The notes beneath the pieces were generated by a model. It was given only the letters and a program-made list of their open reading frames with translations, searched no databases and was not told where the DNA came from. A stretch of 64,000 bases of DNA from Microvirga sp. Mcv34 (lineage in GTDB: Bacteria > Pseudomonadota > Alphaproteobacteria > Rhizobiales > Beijerinckiaceae). Position numbers and translations under genes: made by a program. The stretch spans positions 112,295-176,294 of the forward strand of contig NZ_JALJRK010000006.1 in NCBI RefSeq assembly GCF_024519725.1, given 5' to 3'. Positions 1 through 9,156 of this stretch are shown here, piece by piece (position 1 is the stretch's first letter; the number at the start of each line of letters is the position of its first letter).

Positions 1-1460
1 GAGCAGATCAGGACGAGTAGCGCGAAGGTGCCGTAGAGAGCAGGGATCGGCCCGAATGGACGGGCGAACATACCGATATAGATCGCTCCGAAGGCGAGAG
101 CCGGGAAGATATACGGTAGGAAAGCCACCATCTCGAGCGTCCGCGAGGTGAGCGAACCGCGCGTCCTGACCACCACGTAGCCGATGAGAAAGCCGAAGAT
201 TCCTGTCGTCATGGCCGTGAGGAACGCGAGCTTGAGACTGTTCCAGGTGGCATCGAGGATATTGCTGTTGTCGACGAGCGCGGCCTGCAGCTGATCAACG
301 CCCTCACCTCCTCCGCCGATCCAGTAATGCAGGGTCAGGTTGCCGAAGCTGTAATTGCCGGCCGTCTTGATCAGCGATTGCAGGACCAGCAGGACGAGCG
401 GGAACGCGACAGCAGCCGTCATGAGCAGCATGACGAGGAAGAAGAGCGGCCATCGCCATGACCCCAGATCGATCTCCTTGCTGCGGAAGCCCTTGCCGGA
501 CAAGGTCACGAAACTCTTGCGGACTCCAATGAGGCGCTGGTTGATGAAGATGAACAGGCACGCGAGAACGACGAGAACCAGAGCGAGGAGAAAACCATCG
601 CCCGCATTACGGGTCCCCATGGCGGCATAGATCTGCGTCGGCAGCACGTAATAGCGCACCGGCATACCGAGGACAGCGGGCGTTCCGAACGATCCGACCA
701 CCCGGATGAACGTCATCACCACAGCGGAACCGATCGCAGGCAGCAGCAGCGGAGCCGTGATCCACAGAAACTGCTTGAGACGGGAAAGGCCTGCCATGGC
801 TCCCGCCTCCTCGAGCTGGCTGTCGACGCTCGTGATCGAGCTCGACACGGAGAGGTAGGCGTAGACGTAGTAATGCAGCGACAGGCAGATGATGATCGGG
901 ATCGGGCCATAGGCGATCCAATCCGGCGGCTGGACGCCGAAGAAATACGCGAAGGCGCCTGAAGCTCCGCCAATGCGGTCGTTCTTGAAGAACGTGATCC
1001 AGGCGAGCGCCATCACCCACGAAGGCAACATGTAGGGGATCATCACAAGCGTATGCAGAAAATTCCGGAACGGGATGTTCGTACGGACGATCAGCCAAGC
1101 GAATCCTGCGCCGAAGGCAAGGCAGATGATGGTGGCGGCGAATGCCGTGATGAGCGAGTTGAAGAACGGTTTGTAGAAAATCGCCCAGGAGAGACGACCG
1201 GCGAAGACGCGCTCGTAGTGAAACCATGTGAAGTCGCCCGGCTGGGCCTTCGGCAAATAGGCGCGGTCATAAGGCTGGACGGTAAGTGTCTCTCGGATCA
1301 GCTCGAACAGTGGCACGAGAACCAGTCCCCCCAACACGATGGCGAGGAGGATGCCCAATAGGCGTTCGGGCTGGGTGAAGGATTGCCAGAGGCGACTGGC
1401 GACGGCTCCTGTCGAAGGGACACGCGATGGGGTGTGCGCTGGTGCCGCCGAGCTCGTCAT
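1..1460 (-). CDS. ABC transporter permease, two-domain Fe3+/polyamine type (partial, runs off left edge)
   Basis: This is an inner-membrane permease that moves a periplasmic-binding-protein ligand inward, in the FbpB/AfuB-like two-domain family. From the ATG at 1460 the frame stays open for 486 codons to the window edge, so no stop is visible. The protein has a soluble N-terminus, a first membrane segment (about residues 34-53) and a first permease domain with an EAA-type loop (EEAGAMAGLSRLKQF, then LPA). After a linker (RSKEIDLGSWRW) a second set of membrane segments begins, which is why I call it a two-domain permease. Binding protein and ATPase must lie beyond the left edge. The LacI-type operator at 1604-1621 sits 143 bases upstream, and the LacI gene follows it. 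Substrate is not decidable: Fe3+, polyamine, thiamine and phosphonate systems share this fold. Confidence 0.85.
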   Translation of the reverse strand, partial: MTSSAAPAHTPSRVPSTGAVASRLWQSFTQPERLLGILLAIVLGGLVLVPLFELIRETLTVQPYDRAYLPKAQPGDFTWFHYERVFAGRLSWAIFYKPFFNSLITAFAATIICLAFGAGFAWLIVRTNIPFRNFLHTLVMIPYMLPSWVMALAWITFFKNDRIGGASGAFAYFFGVQPPDWIAYGPIPIIICLSLHYYVYAYLSVSSSITSVDSQLEEAGAMAGLSRLKQFLWITAPLLLPAIGSAVVMTFIRVVGSFGTPAVLGMPVRYYVLPTQIYAAMGTRNAGDGFLLALVLVVLACLFIFINQRLIGVRKSFVTLSGKGFRSKEIDLGSWRWPLFFLVMLLMTAAVAFPLVLLVLQSLIKTAGNYSFGNLTLHYWIGGGGEGVDQLQAALVDNSNILDATWNSLKLAFLTAMTTGIFGFLIGYVVVRTRGSLTSRTLEMVAFLPYIFPALAFGAIYIGMFARPFGPIPALYGTFALLVLIC

Positions 1461-1603
1461 TCCGCTCCATCCTTCCCGAGGCCGGAATCCGGCCCGATAG
1501 CGTTTCCCGTGGCGTCTGACATTCGGGTGCTCTCATTCGGCTTGGCCGGACGGGCGGTCAGTTCGCTGATCTTCTCCCCACTTTGGAGCGAAGCACCGTT
1601 AGG

Positions 1604-1621
1604 TTTGCACACGTGTGCAAA
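1604..1621. promoter_or_regulatory. Perfect 18-bp palindrome, probable LacI-family operator
   Basis: TTTGCACACGTGTGCAAA is its own reverse complement and has the central CG typical of LacI/PurR-family operators. It lies between the end of the LacI-type regulator gene and the start of the ABC permease, so repression of the transporter operon by that regulator is the natural reading (inference). Confidence 0.75.
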
Positions 1622-1659
1622 GGTTGCAAGAGCCAATCTGAGCAAGAAATGATCTTGGA

Positions 1660-2730
1660 TCAGGAGGTGGAACGGACGGTCGCTCGCTCGACGAGTTCGA
1701 CCGGGAGAACCTCGTGCGCGAGGTCACCCCTCTCCCCGGTCATTTTGCGCTCGATGGCCGCCAGCACGGATTCCGTAAGATCGCTCATCGACTGCCTGAT
1801 CGTGGTCAGGCGATAGGCAGCCCATGCCGATTGCTGGATATCGTCGAAGCCAATGATCGACAGATCGTCGGGAACGCGCCGCCCCATCTCGCGCGCGCCG
1901 TCGAGGAAGCCCAGCGCCATGAGGTCGGTGACGCAAAAGACGCCATCGAGGTCATGGGCGGAAAGCAAGCCTCTTGCGGCGTCCATCCCGGTCTCGTAGG
2001 CGGTCCCGCCAGAGGCCCAGACGGCCGGCTCGATCCCGGCCTCCCTCACGCGGTCCACGAAGGCACCGCGACGACGGATCTGGGTTGGAGTCTGGGCGCC
2101 GCTCCCGACGACGCCGATCCGCCGACAGCCCGCGCGGAGCAGTCGCTCGGCCGCAATACGGGCTCCATTGAGATCATCGCTGATGATCGTATCGGCTTCG
2201 GTGTCATCGTCCTGTCGGTTGACCAGGATCACCCGTACGCCATTGGCCATGCACTCGTCGATGATCGACGAGGGGGGCGAACCGGACATCACCACGATGG
2301 CCCGGACACGGAATTCGAGTATCAGTTCGATCAGAGGCGTGATCCCCTGCTCCGCCTCGGCGGCATTCAGGAGCAGGCATTGCATGCCGCGCCTGAGAAG
2401 CTCCCGGCTCAGTTCGTCGAGCTGGCGAGCCATGAAGGGCAGGGACAGGTTGGCGCCGACCACCCCGACCAAGTTGGACTGATCGCTGATCAGGCTCCGG
2501 GCCAGGCGATTGACCCGGTATCCAAGAGTCTTGGCCGCTTCCTGAACACGATGCCTCACATCGGCCGAGACACTGGCGCCGGGCGTGAAGGTGCGCGAAA
2601 CGGCCGAGCGGGAGACACCGGCGAGCCGCGCCACGTCCTCAGACGTCACGAAGCTTCGCGCTGTGCGGTCACGTTTCAGATGGTCTTCACGATCCGAAGA
2701 CGTCTCTGGGGGGGCTTGCTCCGCGTCCAT
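1660..2730 (-). CDS. LacI family transcriptional regulator
   Basis: This 356-residue protein is a ligand-responsive DNA-binding repressor. The N-terminal helix-turn-helix is plain (TSEDVARLAGVSRSAVSRTF, about residues 28-48), followed by the hinge region (LGYRVNRLARSLIS) and a periplasmic-binding-protein-like effector domain (SNLVGVVGANLSLPF onward, with IIGFDDIQQSAWA near the C-terminus). The ATG at 2730 has only a weak AGGG upstream. The gene precedes, in the same orientation, the operator at 1604-1621 and the ABC permease gene, and probably controls that transport operon. The effector is unknown, but a sugar or related carbon source is usual for the family. Confidence 0.92.
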   Translation of the reverse strand: MDAEQAPPETSSDREDHLKRDRTARSFVTSEDVARLAGVSRSAVSRTFTPGASVSADVRHRVQEAAKTLGYRVNRLARSLISDQSNLVGVVGANLSLPFMARQLDELSRELLRRGMQCLLLNAAEAEQGITPLIELILEFRVRAIVVMSGSPPSSIIDECMANGVRVILVNRQDDDTEADTIISDDLNGARIAAERLLRAGCRRIGVVGSGAQTPTQIRRRGAFVDRVREAGIEPAVWASGGTAYETGMDAARGLLSAHDLDGVFCVTDLMALGFLDGAREMGRRVPDDLSIIGFDDIQQSAWAAYRLTTIRQSMSDLTESVLAAIERKMTGERGDLAHEVLPVELVERATVRSTS

Positions 2731-2923
2731 TGATGCCCTGTGTGCGTTCGGCAGCTAATATTCAGCATGCCTCCGAACTGACAAGGGAAATCTATGCACA
2801 CGCATTCAGCCCAGGCAAGCGCGCACGAGGCCGGCGCCACACGGGTCCGCCCCGGGCAATCGTTTGGCCAAGATCGGTTGAGGCAGACACCATTGTCGAC
2901 GATGCTATCCCGAGGAACGACTG

Positions 2924-3355
2924 TCACTGCGTTGATCGCGGCTTCAAGGCACGCTCGACCGTTTCCACGAGTTCGGTGAGCCGGTAAGGCTTGGCGAGGA
3001 AAGGCACACCCACCGACACACACCTCCCGTGGCAGATCCGGGAGCGGCCGGAGGTGAAGACGATTGAGATGAGCGGCTGGAGCGACAAGGCGACCTGCGC
3101 GAGATCGAAGCCGTCTCGGCCACCCAGATCGATGTCGGTGAACAGAATATCCACCGACTCGTCCCTCAAGATGACCTCGGCCTCCTCTGCGCTGGCCGCC
3201 GTGAAGACCTCGTAGCCCGCTTCGATGAGGGCTTCGGCCGCAAGCTCTCCGATGATCAACTCGTCCTCGACGACGAGAACGCGCTGACGCAGTGACTTGG
3301 GAGCTGGTTTCTTCGCCGGCTTGGGGCGAGTCCAAGGGGACAGCATTGGAGCCAT
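2924..3355 (-). CDS. Single-domain response regulator (receiver only)
   Basis: This 143-residue stand-alone receiver has no output domain. After a Pro/Lys-rich N-terminal tail it shows all receiver marks: the acidic pair in VLVVEDE (about residues 30-32), phospho-acceptor Asp74 in LFTDIDLGG, the Ser/Thr position in VFTSGRS and the Lys in FLAKPY. I chose the ATG at 3355 because GAGG lies 8 bases upstream; an earlier in-frame start at 3376 has no comparable ribosome-binding site. No cognate histidine kinase is adjacent, so it is an orphan that may act in a phosphorelay or by protein binding, as CpdR/DivK-type proteins do. Confidence 0.88.
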   Translation of the reverse strand: MAPMLSPWTRPKPAKKPAPKSLRQRVLVVEDELIIGELAAEALIEAGYEVFTAASAEEAEVILRDESVDILFTDIDLGGRDGFDLAQVALSLQPLISIVFTSGRSRICHGRCVSVGVPFLAKPYRLTELVETVERALKPRSTQ

Positions 3356-3623
3356 GTACGCAACCTCACTGAACACATCCGTGTGGTTAACGAACGATCG
3401 TGGCAGGTGTTCGAAGCAGAATTCGCCAAGTCAGGATATGGTCACCAAAGAGTTAACGATCGGCTCAACCTTCCAGACGCTGTGATATCTCGCGGCGACG
3501 ATCTTGCCGGAGACAGAAATTCTATTCGATCCTGCGGACAATACGTATTCCTTTTCCACCACGCTCCATTAACGTTCCCGTTCGATGAACAACATCATAT
3601 GATCCTGGGGTGCGCAATCGATC

Positions 3624-4664
3624 ATGTCCGGCCTCCCATCCTTCTCGTTCGTCGGCTCTGCGGCCTCGTCCGCCGAAGAGGCATTCTGGACATGGCGCAG
3701 CATCACATCGCCCCTGTTCGACGTATCGATGCCCGATTCACGAGCCGTCGAGGCTTTCGAGGTCGAAGTCGACAGCTATCATCTTGGGCCGCTCGTCTTT
3801 GGAAGCGTAAGCGCAAACGCTCAGCGGTTCCATCGCTCGCCACGCACGATCGCCCGCAGTGGGATCGATCATTACGTGGTCCAGCTCTACTCGCAGGGCG
3901 GCTATGCTGGAGAGGTCGACGGCCAAGACATCCAAGTGAAACCAGGCGATATCAGCATTCTCGACCTCTCCCGGACATTGCAGACCCAAGCCGAGCGCTT
4001 CCATAACTTGAACTGCATCGTTCCGAGAACCATGCTGGAGCCACTTCTCAGACATCCTGACGGGCTGCACGGCACCGTGTTATCGGGCCGGACCGGGCTC
4101 GGCCATGTCCTCGGCACCTATTTGCAGACGATTTACAAGACGGCCGGCTCGTTGAGTGCAGAGGATGGGGCAGCCATCTCAGAAGCGACGGCCAGCCTGA
4201 TCGCCGGCTGCTTCGGCCCCTCAGCCAATTCACGGGAGACGGTCGCGACGGCCAAGAAAGGGGCCCTGCTCCTGACGATCAAGCGTTACATTGAAGCCAA
4301 TCTCGCTGACCCGGATTTGACGGTCGAGAGCATGACCCGCGAATTCCACGTCTCGCGGGCGACGCTTGTCCGCATGTTCGAACCCCTCGGCGGACTGAGC
4401 GGCTATATCCGGGAGCGCCGGATGTTCCGCTGCTTTGCCGAACTCACCTCTCCCTCTCCATCCCATCGCTCCATAGCGGATCTCGCGTATTCATGGGGCT
4501 TCGGGAACGAGGCGGCCTTCAGCCGAGCGTTCCGGCGCATGTTCGGCATGTCGCCTCGCGAAGCCCGCGCTGAAGGAACGCTGGCCCGGGTCGCCGTCCA
4601 GCGGCACAGGCCCGGTTCGAGCGGCCCGGCTGTGGCACAGTGGATCCGCGATCTGCAGATGTGA
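3624..4664 (+). CDS. AraC family transcriptional regulator
   Basis: This 346-residue protein ends in an AraC-type double helix-turn-helix (about residues 215-325): the first HTH is in LTVESMTREFHVSRATLVRMF, the second in SIADLAYSWGFGNEAAFSRAF, with the closing FGMSPREAR signature. The N-terminal half resembles the cupin-like AraC-binding-like ligand domain (VVQLYSQGGYAGEV, then VKPGDISILDLSRT). It probably activates or represses a catabolic gene; no target is obvious beside it and its neighbours are other orphan regulators. The reading frame is clean. Confidence 0.9.
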   Translation: MSGLPSFSFVGSAASSAEEAFWTWRSITSPLFDVSMPDSRAVEAFEVEVDSYHLGPLVFGSVSANAQRFHRSPRTIARSGIDHYVVQLYSQGGYAGEVDGQDIQVKPGDISILDLSRTLQTQAERFHNLNCIVPRTMLEPLLRHPDGLHGTVLSGRTGLGHVLGTYLQTIYKTAGSLSAEDGAAISEATASLIAGCFGPSANSRETVATAKKGALLLTIKRYIEANLADPDLTVESMTREFHVSRATLVRMFEPLGGLSGYIRERRMFRCFAELTSPSPSHRSIADLAYSWGFGNEAAFSRAFRRMFGMSPREARAEGTLARVAVQRHRPGSSGPAVAQWIRDLQM

Positions 4665-4750
4665 TCGACCCTGCCGCCTTCGACCCGTCGCTTGAGGCAT
4701 ACGGCACAGAGATTGCGCCGACCTGCAAAGTGAAACACCCCGCCTGACGC

Positions 4751-4756
4751 TATAAT
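4751..4756 (+). promoter_or_regulatory. Possible -10 element (TATAAT)
   Basis: A consensus TATAAT hexamer lies 33 bases upstream of the short LuxR-type gene start. The matching -35 is poor, so this is only a weak promoter suggestion. Confidence 0.3.
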
Positions 4757-4789
4757 ACGTTGAAACAGCGTTGCTGGGGGGCAGCTGCC

Positions 4790-5071
4790 ATGACAGGAAA
4801 TCTCATCTGCCTTCGCTGCAAACGAAGGCACCGATCTCATATACAGTCCAGAACAGATGCGTCCTCTACCGCTCTGTTCCCTCAAGAAGCGCAAGTGCTT
4901 TGTCTCGTCGCGAGCGGCGAAACGAATTCCGACATCGCACGTGCCCTGTCCTTGAGCGAATGCGCCGTCAAGCAGCACGTCAAGTCTCTGCTCTACAAGG
5001 CACGGGCCCGAAGCAGGCCGGGCCGCTCCGCTCCTTTGCAGGATCCCGCGCGGTCTCAGCGCCGATCCTGA
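4790..5071 (+). CDS. Small LuxR-type (GerE) helix-turn-helix protein
   Basis: This 93-residue protein is little more than a LuxR/FixJ-type C-terminal DNA-binding domain: LFPQEAQVLCLVASGETNSD, then IARALSLSECAVKQHVKSLL (about residues 30-70). There is no receiver or autoinducer domain upstream, only a Cys/Arg-rich leader (ICLRCKRRH). I took the ATG at 4790 rather than an earlier TTG. It could be a genuine single-domain regulator or the detached tail of a former NarL-family response regulator. Its C-terminal Arg/Pro-rich tail looks unconstrained. Confidence 0.6.
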   Translation: MTGNLICLRCKRRHRSHIQSRTDASSTALFPQEAQVLCLVASGETNSDIARALSLSECAVKQHVKSLLYKARARSRPGRSAPLQDPARSQRRS

Positions 5072-5139
5072 CGCGACATTGCGTCGGGGGCTGAATCTTC
5101 GCCCGCCCGACCCACGCCCGACTGCGGCGTCCGCCCTAC

Positions 5140-5886
5140 TCAAGCGCTCTGAAGGTCGGATTTCGCCCGCAGCGCGAGGTCGGGACGATCGGTCGTGATT
5201 TGCCGGACGGGCTGGCGAAACCAGTAGCGGAGATCGGCTTCTTCGTTCGGCACCCACGCACCGAGCCTATCCGCTCCGAACGCGTCGGTGAACGCTTGCA
5301 TGGTATGGATCAGAAGGAATTTTTCAACCGCCACAAAAATGCCCGGGATAGCCTGGAGACGATCGATGGCTCGATTCAGCCCTCCCAGCATTTCGCAGGA
5401 GCGCCGATCGACGGAAGCCAGCACCGGGATGTCCGGATCGAGCCGTCGGACGGTCTCGAGCACCTCCAGCATGAAGCACGTCAGAATCGACCTCGTCTCG
5501 AGGCCGTGGCGATGCACGGCCTCCAGGACCTTGGCCTCCATGCCGGCATAGGCATTTCCAACGGCGTCGGTCTTCAGCTCGATATGAAGTTCGAGAGCGC
5601 TGCCGGCGAGCACTTGCAGGACCTGATCGAGGCTCGGAACGGTTTCTTGGCAGTCACGCAGGGGAATTGCCTGGAGTTCGGCCAAGGTCCGGGCGCCGAC
5701 TGGGCCGGATCCCGTCGTGGTCCGTTCCAGCGTCGGATCGTGGATCACGGCGAGCTTGCCGTCCGCCGTCAGGTGAACGTCGAACTCGACGCCTTCCACG
5801 TCGAGCTCCGCGAGCCTCCGGAAACCGTCCAGGCTGTTCTCGGGCCACAGGTTGCGCGCCCCGCGATGACCGATGATCATGACCAT
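5140..5886 (-). CDS. ugpQ: Glycerophosphodiester phosphodiesterase
   Basis: This 248-residue cytosolic-type GDPD hydrolyses glycerophosphodiesters to glycerol phosphate and an alcohol. The family signature is intact: IIGHRGARNLWPENS at residues 4-18 (catalytic His and the metal-binding Glu), then EFDVHLTADGKLAVIHD (second catalytic His) and ELHIELK in the middle. There is no signal peptide, as expected when substrate is imported first. It is the last gene of the five-gene ugp-like operon, 12 bases after ugpE, so imported diesters are probably cleaved by this enzyme. Confidence 0.93.
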   Translation of the reverse strand: MVMIIGHRGARNLWPENSLDGFRRLAELDVEGVEFDVHLTADGKLAVIHDPTLERTTTGSGPVGARTLAELQAIPLRDCQETVPSLDQVLQVLAGSALELHIELKTDAVGNAYAGMEAKVLEAVHRHGLETRSILTCFMLEVLETVRRLDPDIPVLASVDRRSCEMLGGLNRAIDRLQAIPGIFVAVEKFLLIHTMQAFTDAFGADRLGAWVPNEEADLRYWFRQPVRQITTDRPDLALRAKSDLQSA

Positions 5887-5898
5887 GAAAATTCTGCC

Positions 5899-6819
5899 TT
5901 ACTTGCTGCTGTCGACGAGACCGCGCACGAACCAGCGCTGCATGATGAGAACCACCAGAACGGGCGGGAGCATCACCAGGAGCGCGCCGCTCATCGCCAC
6001 GTTCCAGGCCGGTTCCGTGTCCGAGCGCGGGATGAGATGCTTCACACCGATGACGGCCGTAGCCATGTCTTTCTCGGTCGTGAAGAGCAGCGGCCAGAGA
6101 TACTGGTTCCACCCATAAAGGAACAGGATGATCGACAAGGCGATGATGTTGGAACGCGAGAGCGGCAGAAGGATCGTCCAGAAGAAGCGCATGGCCGATG
6201 CGCCGTCGAGACGCGCCGCTTCCAGAAGCTCCTCGGGAACGGTGAGGAAGAACTGCCGGAACAGGAACGTGGCGGATGCCGATGCAATCAGCGGCAGGAT
6301 CAGCCCCTGATAGGTGTTCAGCATGTTCCATTCGAGGGCAATCTCGATCCGGTTGCCCGTGATCCACTCCCAGAGCCCCTGGATGTTGAGGAGATCGATC
6401 ACCCATTGGACCGGCAGTGCCGCATTCGCGACGGCCTCGTAGGTCGGCACGATCCTCACCTCGACCGGAAGCATCAGCGACATGAAGATCAGCCAGAAGG
6501 CCAGGATGCGAAATCGGAACCGGAAATAGGTGATCGCGAAGGCAGACAGCAGCGAGATCGCCACCTTGCCGACCGTAATGCCGATCGCCACGATGAAGGA
6601 GTTCAGGAGGAGTTGTCCGAAGTCCGCCTTGATCCATGCGGTCGCCAGATTCTCCAGGAAGTGGCCACCGGGCAGCCACGGCATCGGCACCTGCTGCACC
6701 TCTTCCATCGTCAGCGAGCCGGCGATAAAGGCGAAATAGAGCGGCAGGCAGACCAGCACGATGCCCCCGAGGAGGATCAGATGGCAGATCGCCGTGAGAA
6801 TGGGGGAGCGTTCAACCAT
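5899..6819 (-). CDS. ugpE: Glycerol-3-phosphate-type ABC permease UgpE
   Basis: This 306-residue inner-membrane permease belongs to the MalG/UgpE family. It has about six membrane segments, beginning with LILLGGIVLVCLPLYFAFIAGS, and carries the EAA loop that contacts the ATPase (EAARLDGASAMRFFWTILLPL, about residues 202-222). The long periplasmic segment near WVIDLLNIQGLWEWITGN is typical of UgpE. Its ATG follows the ugpA stop at 6822 almost directly, so the two are probably translated together. The partner ATPase UgpC is not in this window. Confidence 0.92.
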   Translation of the reverse strand: MVERSPILTAICHLILLGGIVLVCLPLYFAFIAGSLTMEEVQQVPMPWLPGGHFLENLATAWIKADFGQLLLNSFIVAIGITVGKVAISLLSAFAITYFRFRFRILAFWLIFMSLMLPVEVRIVPTYEAVANAALPVQWVIDLLNIQGLWEWITGNRIEIALEWNMLNTYQGLILPLIASASATFLFRQFFLTVPEELLEAARLDGASAMRFFWTILLPLSRSNIIALSIILFLYGWNQYLWPLLFTTEKDMATAVIGVKHLIPRSDTEPAWNVAMSGALLVMLPPVLVVLIMQRWFVRGLVDSSK

Positions 6820-6821
6820 GA

Positions 6822-7733
6822 TCAGATGCTGTAATTGACCTTGCGTTCAACATACTTGAACTGCAGGAGAGTCAGGAGGAGAGCGAATGTCATCAGGAGA
6901 ACCGACTGGGCCGCCGAGGACCCGAGATCGAGATTGATGAAGCCGTCCTGATAGACCTTGTAGACCAGGATGTTCGTGGCTCCGGCCGGACCGCCTCGGG
7001 TAACCGCGTCGATGATGGCGAAGGTCTCGAAGAACCCGTAGACGAAGTTCATGGTTGTAAGGAAGAAAAGCGTGGGTCCGAGCAGCGGCAGCGCAATCTG
7101 GAAGAAGCGCCTGATCGGCCCCGCACCGTCGACCGCGGCGGCCTCCATCAAGGATCTCGGCACGGCCAGAAGGCCCGCGACGAGAAAGATATAATCGTAG
7201 CAGATGTGCTTCCAGGACGCTGCGAGCACCACGAGCAGCATGGCATCGGAGCCATTGCGGTTGGGATCCCACTGGATCCCCAGCGATTTGATGAAGAACG
7301 CGATGGGGCCCACGGCCGGATTGAACAGGAACGCCCACATCACGCCCGCGATGACGGGTGCGATCGCATAGGGCAGCAGGATCACGCCTTTGTAAGCGGA
7401 CTGGAAGCGCACCACCCGATCCGTCGCGAAGGCGAGAACGAGCGCGACAGTGATTGTTACGACGTTCTGTGCCAGAGTGAACCAGATCGTTACCCAGATG
7501 GAGTTGCGGTAGCTGTCGCTCGCGAAGAGCGCCGTGAAATTGTCCAACCAGACGAAATGAACGCTGGCCCCGAACGGATCCGTCAGCAGGAACGCCTGCA
7601 TGAGGGCCCGGATGGACGGGATGAAGAAAAAGAAGAGAAGAATGAGGAGCTGCGGCAGAAGCAGCAGGGCCGGCAGGCCCGCGGTCTGAAAATGAGCATG
7701 TTTCAGACCGGGTTCGTGAGTGGTTGCGACCAC
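6822..7733 (-). CDS. ugpA: Glycerol-3-phosphate-type ABC permease UgpA
   Basis: This 303-residue MalF/UgpA-family permease has six predicted membrane segments (first LLLLPQLLILLFFFFIPSI, about residues 23-41). The EAA loop reads EAAAVDGAGPIRRFFQIALP at about residues 207-226. It should pair with UgpE to form the channel for glycerol-3-phosphate, glycerophosphodiesters or a related polyol phosphate brought by UgpB. It is separated from ugpB by a strong hairpin (7761-7792). Confidence 0.92.
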   Translation of the reverse strand: MVATTHEPGLKHAHFQTAGLPALLLLPQLLILLFFFFIPSIRALMQAFLLTDPFGASVHFVWLDNFTALFASDSYRNSIWVTIWFTLAQNVVTITVALVLAFATDRVVRFQSAYKGVILLPYAIAPVIAGVMWAFLFNPAVGPIAFFIKSLGIQWDPNRNGSDAMLLVVLAASWKHICYDYIFLVAGLLAVPRSLMEAAAVDGAGPIRRFFQIALPLLGPTLFFLTTMNFVYGFFETFAIIDAVTRGGPAGATNILVYKVYQDGFINLDLGSSAAQSVLLMTFALLLTLLQFKYVERKVNYSI

Positions 7734-7760
7734 GTCTAATCTCCGCTCGACAGACAGGAT

Positions 7761-7792
7761 GCGGCACTGATCCGGATTCGGACCAGTGCCGC
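7761..7792 (-). terminator. Long hairpin between ugpB and ugpA (attenuator or mRNA stabiliser)
   Basis: GCGGCACTGATCCG and CGGACCAGTGCCGC can pair over 14 bases with a single A-C mismatch around a four-base loop. No U-tract follows, so it is better read as a structure that stabilises or partly terminates the highly expressed binding-protein mRNA ahead of the permease genes. Confidence 0.6.
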
Positions 7793-7801
7793 TTCGCTCG
7801 A

Positions 7802-9121
7802 TCAGTACTTGCCTTTGTTGAGGCGCTCGTACTGGCGGAGAACCTCGTTGCCGCGCTTCACGGCGTCATCCATGGCCTGTTGCGCGTCCTTCTTACCGGC
7901 GAACAGAGCCTCGACTTCCTCACGCTGGGCGAACATGGACTGGGTGAAGTTGCCGAAGTGGAAGCCGAGCGAATTGTCGGTCGGCGTGCCGCGGTTGAGC
8001 TGCTGGATGGCGATCTCGCGTGTGGGGCTCTCCTTGTAGTACCCTTCCGATTTCGCCATCTCGTAAGCCTTGTTGGTGAGCGGGACATAGCCCGTCGCCT
8101 TGTGCCACCAGAGCTGCGTCTCGGGCTTCGCGAGATAGTCGAAGAAGGCCGCTATCGCTTTCTCCTCCTCCGGCTTGTGCCCCTTGATCACCCACAGGGC
8201 GGCGCCGCCGATGGTGCTGTTCTTCGGCTGCCTACCTTCCTCCCACGGCATGAAGGTCGCGCTCCAGGCGATCTTCGAGTTGCGCTCGATACCGCTATGC
8301 GCTGCGGTCGACGCGAAGTAGGTGGCGCATTTTCCGGACGTGAAGAGCTGCTCGGGGCTGAAGCCCTGGCCGGCAATCTGAAGCACGCCGTCATCGAGCC
8401 ATTTCTTCAGGCGAGCCACCTGAGGCACCACGAGCGTCTTGTTGTAGACGAACTCCGTGTCGAGCCCATTGTAGCCGTTCGCCTGCGTGGCGTAGGGCTG
8501 GTCGTTGATGGCGCTGTAATTCTCGATGAGGCTCCAGTGATAATCCGTCGCCAGTGCCGTTCCGCACTCGGCCGCGCCGGATTTCTTGATGACGTAGAGC
8601 TGCTTCTCGAACTCGCCCCAGGTCTCCGCCGGCTTGTCGAACCCAGCCTTCTGGAACTGGTCCTTGTTGTAGAAGAGGATCGGCGAGGATGAATTGAAGG
8701 GCATCGCCGCGAGCTTGCCCTTGTAGGAATAGAACCCAGCCACAGGCTTGATGAAGTCGGACCAATCCACCTTATGGCCCGTCTTGTCCATGAGATCCTG
8801 CACCGGGACGATGGCGTCCGAGAGCAGCATGGTCATGAAGCCGCGCTCGTAGATCTGCACGATGTGAGGAGGACGCTTGGCCCGATAGGCCGCAATGGTG
8901 CTGTTGATGACTTCGTCGTAGTTGCCCTTGTTCACCGCGACGACCTTGTACTGGTCGTTCGACTCGTTGAACTTCTTGGCAAGCTCCTCGACGCGCTCTC
9001 CGTTGACGCCGTTCATGGCGTGCCACCATTGCACCTCGACGGGCTCGGCAGAGGCGGCACCGGACATGATCAGGGCCAGCGCTCCGACGGCGATGCGCGG
9101 TATCGTCTTGTCATTTTTCAT
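7802..9121 (-). CDS. ugpB: Glycerol-3-phosphate/glycerophosphodiester-binding protein UgpB
   Basis: This 439-residue periplasmic binding protein has a clear signal peptide (Lys-rich start, hydrophobic VGALALIMSG, cleavage after ASA at about residue 25). The mature start VEVQWWHAMNGVNGERVEEL is the UgpB hallmark (the E. coli protein has a WHSMEG motif here). The rest follows the family-1 extracellular-solute-binding fold (GFMTMLLSDAIVPVQDL, PFNSSSPILFYNKDQFQKAG). It captures ligand for UgpA/UgpE. The glycerol-1-phosphate dehydrogenase gene lies just upstream in the same orientation, which leaves open whether the true ligand is a glycerol-3- or glycerol-1-phosphate derivative. Confidence 0.92.
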   Translation of the reverse strand: MKNDKTIPRIAVGALALIMSGAASAEPVEVQWWHAMNGVNGERVEELAKKFNESNDQYKVVAVNKGNYDEVINSTIAAYRAKRPPHIVQIYERGFMTMLLSDAIVPVQDLMDKTGHKVDWSDFIKPVAGFYSYKGKLAAMPFNSSSPILFYNKDQFQKAGFDKPAETWGEFEKQLYVIKKSGAAECGTALATDYHWSLIENYSAINDQPYATQANGYNGLDTEFVYNKTLVVPQVARLKKWLDDGVLQIAGQGFSPEQLFTSGKCATYFASTAAHSGIERNSKIAWSATFMPWEEGRQPKNSTIGGAALWVIKGHKPEEEKAIAAFFDYLAKPETQLWWHKATGYVPLTNKAYEMAKSEGYYKESPTREIAIQQLNRGTPTDNSLGFHFGNFTQSMFAQREEVEALFAGKKDAQQAMDDAVKRGNEVLRQYERLNKGKY

Positions 9122-9156
9122 TCTGATGTCCTCCCATTTGATCCTTCTCTCCCGCT

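Noticed and set aside
3383..4006. 207-codon + strand frame overlapping the AraC-type gene
   Set aside because: It is out of frame with the AraC-type gene, whose HTH and length fit the family, and it has no likeness of its own.
5200..6834. 544-codon open frame on the + strand
   Set aside because: It is antisense to ugpQ and ugpE, whose family motifs are clear. Its product is rich in His, Gln, Arg and Asp without domains, the usual shadow of high-GC coding DNA.
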